Shown piece by piece: positions 49,003-59,968 of a DNA stretch of 64,000 nucleotides. The DNA is from Entonaema liquescens. Taxonomy: Eukaryota; Ascomycota; Sordariomycetes; Xylariales; Xylariaceae. The notes beneath the pieces are model-generated. The model had not been told where the DNA came from. It was given only the letters and a program-made list of their open reading frames with translations, and did no database searches. The stretch lies in assembly GCA_902805475.1 (NCBI GenBank), contig CADCSX010000003.1:2480001-2544000 (forward strand), read 5' to 3'. Numbering within the stretch: the stretch's first letter is position 1; every line of letters starts with the position of its first letter. The position numbers and the translations under genes were made by a program.

Positions 49003-51013
49003 TCAATTACGCCAGAGCCGAACGGCTTTGTCCTTCCCCCCGGACCCGACGAGCCGGCCGTCCAACGACCAATCTAACGCATAAACCTCGTCTTCGTGAC
49101 CGGGTAAATCAACCGACATCTTGAAGGAACGCATGTCCCATACCTTCAGAGTAGTATCCCTCGATCCAGAGCAGAGTAGACGCTAGTAATCACATGTCAG
49201 CACCTACTCGAAGATGGAAATATCGCACACCTGCACGAGGAAAATTTTCCCTTCAGCTCCTGCGGAGTTCTCCGCGTGAAATTTAAATGAATAAGATAGA
49301 TTTACTTACCGAATCGGCCGAAAATGCACATTGATATACCGGTGCAACCTAGCCCTAGTTAGCCGTTGTGTCGATTCGCCAGCCAGGTGGTTGGTTACTA
49401 AGGATTTAACCCGATAATAGGACCTGGTTCGAGATGTAGACTTACATGACCTCTCAATGTCGTGAGAAATTTCCCGTCGCTGCATATCATATTAGCAACA
49501 TTCCATTGCATGAGGTTGTCTCGTCGTAATTGAGAAGCACATGCACCGTGATGGGTCTCAAACCCTCATAAATTGGACGGGTGTAGATAACTTACCGGCC
49601 CCATATCTTAATATGATTGTCCCAGCCAGCGCTAGCAATCAACGTCCCATCCGGGGAAAACGAAACGTGATTAACTTGCTTCTGATGTCCTAATAGTCGC
49701 GCTAAAGGCTTTGTACCTTGCTCTGGGTCCCAGAGATATATCGTGAAGTCGTCACTGGCTGAAATTACTCTCTCCGCTATCCTGCCTTGTTGTTTTGCCG
49801 CCTTCTCAAAGCGTTCTTTCGCTTTCGCTCGTTTCTCCTCCGTAGATGCAGGTACATTTTGGTGTGATCGTAGAAAGCCGTTCGAAGTACAAAATCTGTT
49901 GATAGCGCAAGGTGATTCACCCAATGAGCATGCGACGCCAACGTATGTTTCAACGTCCCGTCGATCGCATTCCATACCTTGATCGTCTTATCCTGGCTAG
50001 CACTGTAAATCAGGTCCGTTCCACCCCACCTAACACAGCTAACACTGCCCTACACTACTATTAGCTTTTTGCCGACAACGACACTTTATACAATCGGCAC
50101 TCACTTTATGTCCTGACAAAACATGCTCTGTTATGCCAGTGTTCGCAATCCATATCCTTATTGTGGCATCTTTACTAGCACTTGCTAATCTCGGTGTATT
50201 GTCACGCCATAAGTGAAATGGTTGCCATGCAATGCTCGTGATCCATTTAGAGTGACCATTGAAAGGCCTACCGACGGCTTGTCCTGACTCATCCCATATC
50301 CGGACCGTCTTGTCCATACTACCAGTAGCCAGATTCTGTCCGTCCGGACGCCATGCTAATGCCAAGACCCATCCCGAGTGACCTTTAAGAGTATGCTTCG
50401 GCGTACCGCTGTCCGTATTCCATATTCTTGCTGTATTGTCACCAGAGCCAGTTGCAAAAAGGCTACTTGTCTTAGGTGAAAATTGAGCTGTTAAAATAGC
50501 TTCGCCGTGCCCTGGAATCTTATTTGACATGCGCGTTACGGCTTGTACTTTGAATACAGCTTGTGGTTCGGCCGACAGGGTAATCGTTGTCTCGAAGGGG
50601 TTTTCGACGCCATGCTTGCGGAGGACAGCTAAGAATTCAGATGGTGTTGGGTAGTTATCGATCACCGTATCAGAGCTCGGTAGATGTATACGAAAGCGAT
50701 AGGGCGTAAACTCTTCGCGTTCCTATAAGACAATGCGAACTTTAGCTCTCCGGTGTTTTTTCTCATCGTAAGATCGAAGTGAATATCGTACTCTTCCCAG
50801 TAAGGTATTAAGTAGCAAAGAGACGTTCTTCTCGGTCGCATCAGCTAGGGGAACTTCTATCGTCTCCACCAATTGGTTCCCGTCATTGTCTACGAATCGA
50901 GCCTTGAAAGAGCCAGCTTCAATGGCTGGAGGCGCAACATCTTGCTGAACCTGAGATCGCTCTAGGACTTCCCGTCGTTGTCGTTTCGAGGGTGGCGGGG
51001 CTACAGTAGCCAT
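49003..51013 (-). CDS. RSA4: ribosome assembly protein Rsa4 / Notchless, one-base frameshift
   Basis: Six exons: 51013-50792, 50722-50105, 50049-49596, 49479-49446, 49348-49310, 49182-49003. N-terminal NLE domain (FKARFVDNDGNQLVETIEVPL to FTPYRFRIHLP), then eight WD40 blades (for example GHGEAILTAQFSPKTSSLFATGSGDNTARIWN and GHEDEVYALDWSLDGRLVGSGGKDKAVRLWRN at the end). It docks the Rea1/Midasin ATPase on pre-60S ribosomes and is essential in yeast. Exons total 1547 nt, one short of 516 codons. The break is between TAFYDHTK and NVPASTEEK, where one extra base in the four-T run at 49857-49860 would restore frame. The repaired length (515 aa) is that of the family. Sequencing error is the likely cause. 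Confidence 0.93.
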
Positions 51014-51636
51014 CGCACCGGATTTGACGAAAAGCTAAAAGAAGAAGAAAGTGTGGGCGATCGTTCGTCTCGTAAGAATACGATGGGTTTCTCCTCTTGA
51101 GTTATACAAAACTAAAACACACTTGTACAGCTATCCTCTTAACTCGAAATGTGATATCGCGGGGTGGTGGATTGAAGAAACAAAAGTTAAATTTCCATAT
51201 CTTATCGTTATCTTATCAAGACTTCTAGAACCATTGAAATTTGGTTTTTCTTGGCGAGAACCTTGATGGCCAATGACTCAGCCACTGTTGGTGGCTGATG
51301 CCCCCATTCAGGGGTAATAGGAGGTGGCTTTAGTCAACTCTATGGAAGGAACATTACTACTTTGGACTACCTATGATAGAAGGAAGCTGCGCCTAATATC
51401 AAGAAATGTCATAAGGAAAGTGAGACTGGTTCATAGTGAAGTGTTCCTAAAGAGGGCACCTATATAATTCTTGGCCATTACCTGTATCACTTTACTCCTC
51501 CTACTTCAGGCAATCCGCATACCCATTTCGAAATGTACCAGTTCACCATTCCAATCACCCATTTCATAAACACCTCATATGGAGGGAGTGTTGTTAACTC
51601 TATTCTCTTGCATTGAGCGTCTTGGTGTGCTTTACG
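51014..51636. promoter_or_regulatory. shared divergent promoter region of RSA4 and MSH4
   Basis: 623 bp between head-to-head genes. No open frame of note; presumably contains both promoters. No clear binding motif identified. Confidence 0.45.
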
Positions 51637-54600
51637 ATGCGGCGACACTCAAATGAGAGGTTCCAAGCTCATTCGAGTAAAGGACCATCTTCACCTTCGC
51701 CACAAGCCCCTACTAATAACTATTCTCTTTCACGTACCACTTCTTCTACTCCCCACCCGCGTAGTTCACAAGGAGTTCCCCGTAGACCAAATACTTCCGC
51801 GAGCCAATTCACATCTACATCATACAGTGGTAGTCGCTCTGCAACAAATCCTTCCCACCCATCAAGACAACACCGTCGTGCTAGCACAGCATCGGGACGC
51901 AAATCCCGCGCAACCTCTTCCGTCTGGGGATCCGAATCCCACGAAATTGTCTGTGCAGTCACCGAGGCTCGAGGCGTGTCTCCAACTGTTGGCCTTGCTT
52001 TCATTAATATTACTACGAATGAAGCAATCTTAAGCCAGATATGTGATTCGCAGTTCTATGTTAAGACTATTCATAAGATTCAGATACACGAGCCATCCAC
52101 AGTATTAATTGTAAATACAGCTTTCCCTCCTAACCCTAAATCTAGCCTACTCGCTATCATCGAGGAAGAACTTCCAGATACCCCGGTCGAGCCACTCGAC
52201 CGCAAGTACTGGTCTGAGAATGCTGGTCTTGAATTCATCCAGACGCTTGCATTTAAGCAGGATTTGGAAGCTATCAAAGTGGCTATCGAAGGCAATTTTT
52301 ACGCTACTTGTTCGTTTGCTGCAGTATGTTTATCCTTATTATGTCTCTTCGGTGTCCTAGATATTTATCATAACAATTAGGCAGTCAAGTATATCGAACT
52401 TTCTTGTCGGATATCCATTGTATCTCACTCTCTTCGAATCAAGTATCAACCGTCAGAGGACACAATGATGATCGATATTTCCACAATCCATTCCCTTGAA
52501 CTCATACAGAATCTTCAAGACGCCAAGTCAAAAGATTGCCTCTTCGGGCTCTTGAATGAGACCCTTACCCCTATGGGTTCGAGAATGTTGAGAAGCAACA
52601 TACTTCAGCCCTCTTGCCAGGTCGACAATACGCTCACTCCCCGTTTCGATGCTTTGGATGAGCTTACTGTGAAAGAAGACATGTTCTTTGAAATACGGAA
52701 AGGTTAGTACCGATGTCTCGATTTTCAAACATGAAGCATTCTGACTTAATCTAGCCCTTAAAGGATTTATAGATGTAGAGAGGCTACTGACTATGGTAAA
52801 TATGATAATACTGAGTTCCTAAACTATGAGGTAGCTAACAAATCAAGCTTGTATTCGTACCAAACCAATCATCAATCCATGCTTCAGAGCAAGCGATTAA
52901 TAATATTCTTGGGGTAAAGGCCTTCATTAACGCTGTTCCTTCTCTGTACGAGGCCCTAGGAGCGGCACGCACAGATCTCCTAACTAGAATACGCGAAATA
53001 TGTCGTCTGGAACTTATACGACCTATCATGGATCTTATTGCAGTGACAATCAATGAGGATGCGACTGCAACAAAGTCGCCCCTTGATATGAGGAATCAGA
53101 GAACATATGCAGTTAAAGTAAGCTAATCCCGGTCATAACCCTACTCTATAACTAATTCCGCCTATTCGAAGTCTGGAGTACATGGGCTACTAGACGTTGC
53201 TCGCCAGACATATAAAGAGGCAACAGAAGATGTCCACCGGCATGTTGAAAGCATCAATGGTAAGTTTAGCGGCAGCAGCCATCTAGTTTAGTAGTTTGTC
53301 CGCTTATATACTACAGGGGAATACGACATCATCGCGGAGCTAAAGTTTGACCCCAACCGGAAATATTGGTTGCAACTTAGGCAAAGCGACTTTGATGACC
53401 GGAATATTCCAGAAGTACTCATAAACAGGGTCCGAAAAGGAGCTTGGATCCAATGCCAGACTCTAATATTGGTTCAATTAAACCATCGTATCACAGATTC
53501 CCACAACGAAGCCATCATGCTTAGTGACAAGGTTATCCAGGAACTTGTCAAGGCTATGCGAGCTCATATACCGAATCTCTTTCGTATTTGTGAGGGAATT
53601 GCTCTATTGGATATGATTGCATCGTTTGGGCAATCTGCTACTAGTCGAGAATATGTGCGGCCTGAAATTGGGAGTGCGCTGGCGCTCAAAGGTGCACGGC
53701 ACCCAATTTGCGAACGAGTAAGTACTTTAATTACTCACTAGGTAGGTAGTCAATGGTACTACTCGGTCCTGACACCTTATAGGTAAACCCAGAACGATTC
53801 GTGCCTAATGACGTCTTCGCTAACGAACAGCATCGGTTTCAAATAATTACTGGCTGCAACATGAGTGGCAAGAGCACTTATATCAGGATGATTTCTCTTT
53901 TGCAAGTGATGGCCCAAGTGGGCTGTTTTGTACCTGCCCAATATGCGGCCTTTCCGGTAATACAACAGCTTTTTGTGCGAATGTCCACTGATGATAGTAT
54001 CGAAGCTAATATGTCAACGTTCTCACTCGAGATGAGAGAGATGGCATTTATACTAAGGTATTGAGACATAATATGAGCTACATTGAATCGAATCTAATAC
54101 TGTACTAGGAACATTAATGAAAGAAGCCTTGCAATTATTGATGAACTCGGACGCGGAACCAGTACAAGAGACGGGCTCGCAATTGCGATGGCCATATCCG
54201 AGGCACTGATTCAGAGCAATTCTCTTGTCTGGTTTTCAACCCACTTTCAACAGCTCGGTAAGTACCGCGGTGCAATTGAATGCATCATGGCTTATCGAAT
54301 CGACAGCAAAAGTACTGGGGAATAGACCAGGAGTTTTGAATCTACACCTTGCTACCGAAATACATCAGACGGATAGCGGCAATCCAAAAATGACCATGCT
54401 TTATAAAATCACCTCAGGGCAGGTCCAAGAAGAGAATTATGGCTTAAATCTAGCACGTGCAATTGGATTTCCAGAAAGGTTCATTGAAGTTGCTCAGGAC
54501 GTCTCTAAGACTCTCGCAGAGAGCATCGAAAGGAAGAAACAAAACTCACAGTCCCGAAAGCTACTTCACCGCCGAAAGTTAATCTTGAATCTACACGACA

Positions 54601-54767
54601 CGCTCCTCCAACTACAGGAATCAGACATGGATGATGTCGCACTTGGTAGCTATCTTAGACGACTTCAAACTGAATTTGTCTCCAGGATGGATATGATCGA
54701 GCACGCTGGAGAAACGGATAAAAAGGAACATGTTAGCGCGATCGAGATACTAGACGGAAGTGACTAA
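51637..54767 (+). CDS. MSH4: meiotic MutS homologue MSH4
   Basis: Roughly 890 aa, with about eight short introns (for example 52326-52380, 54256-54311). A Ser/Pro/Arg-rich tail (residues 1-95) precedes MutS domain II (IVCAVTEARGVSPTVGLAFINITTNEAILSQI), core and clamp domains. The ATPase has Walker A TGCNMSGKSTYIRM, signature DDSIEANMSTFSLEMREMAFILR, Walker B LAIIDELGRGTST and the HF motif WFSTHFQQL. There is no mismatch-recognition domain I, as expected of MSH4. With MSH5 it stabilises meiotic crossover intermediates. The start at ATG 51637 follows an in-frame non-ATG extension. The frame is intact throughout, implying a sexual cycle or a recent one. Confidence 0.92.
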
Positions 54768-55140
54768 AGATACAATATATAAAAACGACCCCTAAATATT
54801 CCAGATTTCTCATAAGTTCAGAGTCAAGTGCTTTTATGACTTCTATACTGAAAGATGTGGGTTCGGTACTTTTATTCTTTTCTCAATTACAACCCAAGTA
54901 CGGAGCCTGATGGACGACCCTTTCTTAAGTACCGATATAAACTCTATTCTGGTTGGAATCCTGATTATTTCTTCCCAAGGCACATATATATGATGCCTAG
55001 GTACTAGTGTAGGTATGACCTTTGATGTGGGAGTTTATCTAGCCGTTTGGCCTTTGGACTCGTCGTTTCAGTATTCAAGAGAATTGTGGTATATATACTT
55101 GTATAGAAGTTTCACATACATCATATACGTAGGCACCTAT
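54768..55140. other. intergenic between convergent MSH4 and ustYa-like genes
   Basis: 373 bp, 3' regions of two convergent genes. Nothing distinctive. Confidence 0.4.
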
Positions 55141-56170
55141 TTACATGTTAAAATCCTCCCCGGGGTTTGCCCCATCGATATGGTTGGGGTTAGTTTCGTT
55201 GTACCAATAGTAGTATGCGTCACTCTGGTGTCTCTCTTTTACTCCTGGATGTAATGACTTCTTCATTATTCGGACGTACTTGTCCAGATCGAGCCCGTGT
55301 TCTTTCCGAAACTCAGTAAGCTTGTCAAAGTTAACGCATTGTCGATTAATCGACCTAAGTTCCCAGACTGGTCAGTTCCTTTCCAGCTGAAAGGTGTCAA
55401 AACTAAATGTAATCCTGTCTGTAAACTCACATGTCAGGTTGTGGATATTCTTGGCCGGCGACCCAGTGATATGTCATGAAGTTCACATTGCCGCTGCATT
55501 GTAGTGCCTGGAGCAGAATATCCACGCAGTGATTGATGTGAATCTCCGGTAATCCCATGACAGTATGATTCCGGGTTGTCAATTTGTAGTAACCGCGGTA
55601 AGCGTTCTGTCGAAGAGCATTGAGACAGTGAATCTGATGGTATACATCAAATGCACCAACGTAGGCGTCATCACCCAGCCCCCATTCAGAGTCCTCTAGT
55701 TTCGGGACTGTCGAGGGGTCTTTTCCCATCCGCACAATCTCGTCCCGCGTCAGGGGGTAGAATCGACTCAACTCCCATTCTTCCCAAACCTCATCCGCCA
55801 CGGAATTTGGAAGCTCCCGTGCGATCGAAGCGCCGTCTTTGGCTGGGAATAATGTCCCTTGGATTTTCCTCGGTTTCATTTCTAAGTCTAATCTGTCGAA
55901 GACGGGACCTATGCATTTTCTTTAGCATTTGATTTTATGATTCAATGGCCTAATCCTCTTACTATAAGTAGATGCTTGTCGCAGTTCGAAGTTGAGCTGC
56001 GATTTCTGGCTTAATGATGCAAAGAAAAGAGCAAGCGACGACAAGAATAGAATAATATTCAGACTTGTTATAGCTAAAGCCGTATTCGTAAATAGACGTC
56101 GCCATATCGACTTGCTTGACACAGGCTTCTCGCCCAGTAGCCCCTCTGCCTCCTCGTCTTTATCACTCAT
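55141..56170 (-). CDS. UstYa-family (DUF3328) oxidase
   Basis: 299 aa from three exons: 56170-55963, 55908-55431 and 55354-55141 (900 nt, in frame). An N-terminal acidic tail and one membrane segment (about 29-51) are followed by a lumenal domain with the two family motifs HxxHC: HQIHC at about 160-164 and HINHC at about 193-197. The C-terminal exon gives SINRQCVNFDKLTEFRKEH, also typical. UstYa enzymes carry out oxidative cyclisation of peptide side chains, often Tyr, in ustiloxin, asperipin, phomopsin and cyclochlorotine pathways. Only 1.1 kb separates it from a divergently transcribed Kex2-repeat precursor, which makes that peptide its likely substrate. A further intron-retained reading would end at PQPDM; the three-exon model fits the family better. 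Confidence 0.9.
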
Positions 56171-57296
56171 GGCTAAGGTAGGCTTTGATGATAAGATAGA
56201 TTCACGTGAAAAGTTCTCTGTTAAAGTTCGCCTAGGCCCAAGAGTAAATTTCGAAGATGGTCCACATGGAATGCTTATTGGTCGCGGGGCGAGAAGTTAA
56301 CCAGCGGCGGATATGCGGAGCTTGCGATATCCCTTGCTTGCCTAACCTATCGGCTCCAACAGTTTATGTTGGAGTCTCATGCGGCCGAGCCTTCGGATGA
56401 GGCGGAGCAGCTGGCAACTCTCATGCGATCCTGTAGGGGCTCATGCAATGTAGGCAGGGTCTGACACTCATACCAATGAATGCGGTAGTATGGTTATAAA
56501 TTGGTCTAATACCTGGACAAGATATACATGGCGCTACTATTTTGGAAAATGTAATTTTCTAGAAAAGCACGACTTCCTAAGAAAAGGGTCCCTCAAGGTA
56601 CTATCGAAGGACCCCTACCGGGTCCAGAAGTAATAGATGGACTAGCCCGTAAATGGTGTCAAAAACTGACCGAATTATGCAAGTTGTCGTACAGCATGGT
56701 GCACGATTTGAGAATAACGTTACTTTGCAGGACGCATCAGGAAAATTAAAAGCTACATTACTGCGACGCAGGCAGGGCGCAAACATGGATTATGTTAACA
56801 GTTCATGGACACGTGAGCCAACTAGAGCTGCGAGTTAGACCTTTTTAATATACTTGTTCGACATAGAAAGAAGCTACCATTGCTCTCCAGAATGTTTGCA
56901 CGAATGGGACGCAAGATCACGTAGTAGCCGATGGTAAATAAGATGCATTGCTTAATACCAAAACAGCAAAGATCTGTCATCGTTAGTTCGGAAGACGTGA
57001 TATTAGGAGACAAATAGCCGTGCTGCCGGGTGCGCCAATTGTACCTATTTCCAACGTAAGGGAGATCGGTAAGGCTTAGAGATGTTATGCGAGGACCGTC
57101 GGACCGTATAGAACCTGGACTTACCCCGACCAGTATAGATCCGGGCTTTACTAGAGACCTATTTGCTACTAACATCCCGTCGTACACGAGTCCACATATA
57201 GCAATATCCCGTATATAATACCTCATTATCCCCTCAATACCTGACCACTTAATACACCGTATCATCTATCATAACTATCGACTTTAATATTTCAAA
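56171..57296. promoter_or_regulatory. divergent promoter region of ustYa-like gene and RiPP precursor
   Basis: 1.1 kb between divergent genes. A TATA-like box gtatataata lies at 57211-57220, about 77 nt upstream of the precursor ATG. At 57093-57108 ggaccgtc and ggaccgta form a direct repeat that contains CCGtCGG, an everted CCG/CGG pair such as zinc-cluster (Zn2Cys6) regulators can bind. No gene is supported here. Confidence 0.5.
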
Positions 57297-57630
57297 ATGC
57301 GTCTCTTAGCTATTGTATTGGCCGGCCTGTCTGCTGTTGCATTGGCAGCGCCTATTGAGGTAACCTCAAGACGCCATATTCTAATTCTGTGATAATTCAA
57401 GTCTGATCACCGTGTCATAGGTTGCAACTGAATTGGCTGAGCGCCAGTATAGACCTACGTACAAGGTGCACCAAGCTCTCGAAGGGAAAGAGGCCGAAGC
57501 AGAAAAGCGACAGTATAGGCCTACCTACAAAGTCCACGCAGAACTCGAGGGCAAGGAGGCTGTAGAGAAACGTCAGTATAGACCTACCTACAAGGTCCAC
57601 GCAGCACTTGAAGGGAAAGAAACCGAGTAA
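57297..57630 (+). CDS. secreted triple-repeat peptide precursor, probable RiPP (dikaritin-like)
   Basis: 90 aa from two exons (57297-57359, 57421-57630) separated by a 61-bp intron gtaacc...catag; read-through meets a stop. Residues 1-18 are a signal peptide (MRLLAIVLAGLSAVALAA). Three repeats follow, at residues 30-51, 52-72 and 73-90, each starting QYRPTYKVH and continuing xxLEGKE. They are preceded by ER, EKR and EKR, the last two classic Kex2 dibasic sites; the EAEAEKR before repeat 2 also carries Glu-Ala pairs. This is the architecture of ustA, phomA and aprA precursors, where Kex2 releases a core later cyclised by UstYa-type oxidases. Two Tyr per core could be crosslinked. An alpha-factor-type pheromone is less likely because no WCxxxGxxCW core is present. 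The mature product is unknown. Confidence 0.85.
57445..57627 (+). repeat. three in-frame core repeats of the precursor
   Basis: Units start at 57445, 57511 and 57574 (66, 63 and 54 nt before the stop). Across the nine QYRPTYKVH codons all differences between units are synonymous (aga/agg, acg/acc, aag/aaa, gtg/gtc), while the residues after KVH vary (QA, AE, AA). So the peptide itself is conserved, not just the DNA. Confidence 0.9.
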
Positions 57631-59968
57631 ATGGAATGGGGGAAGTTGTGATGAGTGGGTGCTTGGTCCATCGACTAAAAATTGCGACATTGATGTCATG
57701 ATGGTGCTACCGGGTCTTAGAGTAGACCTTATTCGTATACCTAGCACCAATTGTAGCTTCGCTATATTAAATAACTACATGGTCCTTGAACTGAGAGACA
57801 GTGACACCAATATTGAACCCGAAATTTTGCCCCCCTAAGGTCAGCTAATTCGGGGCTTATCACCAAAAAAGATACCAATATCTTAACCTAGTACCTTCCC
57901 GAAAAGTCTCGAATCTATGAGAAGGGGCTGAGTATATTTTGGCGATATAAGCGCATTGGAAATGCTCGTCTCAGAGAAGGCCAAGCTAGACGTAGGGAAC
58001 AGTCGGAAGTAGATGTAGTACCGGGGTCGCCGATATAGCACAGATCGCGCTAATAAGAGATAATTAGAACTAATAATAACTAACCCGAATCATTTCGTGA
58101 GTAGAATACTACGATGATAAGATAGTCAAATGATATTTTCTAGTTTGGTTGTATTAAATTTCGTTGATGAAAAGCGTTTATCGCGGCAGCGAGTCGATGC
58201 TAAGGCCAATTCCCCCAAATCAAGTCTTATAGTTCTTAAGTATTAGTTGTATCAGATTATACATAAATAGGATGCATTAGTGCGACGTTTCCATTCGCTA
58301 ATTTCTGAGAACGTGTTCTTGCTGTTGAAATAATGGTCGTTGAAAACCCCCTTTTTTACATCGGATTCTAGCCCCCCTACACAAATCACCTTTATTAAGA
58401 ACCTTGAATGGTATAACCTGGACCGTAGAGTTACCAAGAAAATATGAGCTTATTGATATAGTGTTACTCTAGCCTCGCTTCCTATTACTTAGCCCTCTTC
58501 TTCCTTTGTCAGGCGAGACACTGGCTCTGCCACTGTGCTCGAGTCGTATTTTGCGCCAAAGAGTGCTTCGGAGCAACGTTGTAAGGATATCTGTTCTGAT
58601 TCCCTCACAGCACTAGTAACATACCTTCCTTTCCACGTTCAAGTACTTATTATTGACCTTATCTATGTTAGACGTTCCTCTCCGGCTAAAAAGCTCACGA
58701 ACTCGATTACTACTAAGGAAGGTTCAATATACCTTAGCTAAAAGCTTACTTATCGCATGATGATTTAAAACACAACTTCATATCGCAGGGAGCGTCCAGA
58801 AAACCACAAGTTGAAACTACATGACATACATTTTGATAATATGTTGATGCAAAGCATGCTAGCACTCGTTTGTCTTTCTTCTAGGCGACAGGCTCGTTTA
58901 TCACTGCAGTTTTTCACCATGGCCCCTTTTCTAGCTAGGCTGAGTCGAATAAAGTTTCTAGTACGCGACTGATCAAAATATTACCTAGAGCGAGTATTGA
59001 GATCCGTTTGATTCCGGATTATTTCCTAACATGGTACTCAGATAGATATTAGATGGACCAACATAACATCCTGTTAGGATACTGTTTACCGTAAGGCTTC
59101 AAAAGTCGGTTATGGTTCGGTAGTTGACTAAGGTGGGCACTATATTTGGATCACCGTGGTATTCCCAGCTTAGCAACATGAGCACGGATAATACATAGCG
59201 AAGATTATGGGTGGGTAGATGCATTCCAGGTGAACCGATTGGCTATTTCCTCAAGGTCTTACGGCCGTCGGGACCGAGCGAGCAATACGTTTCAGGTAGT
59301 CAACTTGCCGAGGAAGGCTGTCAGTAATTTATTACAGTATCATAAGAGGAACTTTGCAAAGGAGAATGAACTAAAACGCCACTGCGTCATTCTGGGAATA
59401 AACTATTTCCAAAATGTTTTAAGGTTGGACCCGCACTTACATATTCTGGGGTCATCAATTCCTATTTCGAATTAACGTAGCCCTTGATTGGTCTCAGGTA
59501 CAATTGTTCCTTGAGACAAGACAAGCTAAACTTCATCCTACGAACCCCATTGCAACCTCCCGAGCAAGTTGTAATTGTAACCCTATAACATTCCGTCCGA
59601 TGCTGTGAGTTTAATGTATTTATATAAATATGAATCTGACAGTGGTATGTTATTGAACAGAGATGATTGTAGGTGATTCACAGGAACCCGAAAATAGATA
59701 CCGTGAATGGATTTGTATGATCTGATAAGAATGACGCCGACGCGTCATGCGGCATTTAGGGAGGGTATATCAAAAATAGTTCAAGCAATAGGCCCTTGAA
59801 TACTCGTGGCTTGAAAGCCACTTGGCATCTTGACTTACCTAGATTCTAGCTCCACTCTCGACATGCTTTCCATAATTCATTCACTTCCGCCCATCGCGGA
59901 TACCGTTCTAAGGTTCTTAATACTCTCTAACCGAGAAAGCTCGACCCTTTTCTTAGGTAAACAATATC
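57631..59968. other. intergenic, no gene recognised
   Basis: About 2.3 kb between the precursor and the FAD monooxygenase. Only scattered short frames. No second UstY, methyltransferase, transporter or peptidase gene was found, so the RiPP locus, if real, is small. Confidence 0.5.

Noticed and set aside
55015..55254. Small membrane protein on the plus strand
   Set aside because: It overlaps the third exon of the UstYa-like gene, whose spliced frame is coherent; it is an antisense shadow.
57297..57630. Alpha-factor-type mating pheromone precursor
   Set aside because: Kex2 and Glu-Ala spacers fit, but the core lacks the conserved WC...GQ.CW pattern of ascomycete pheromones, and the neighbour is an UstYa enzyme.
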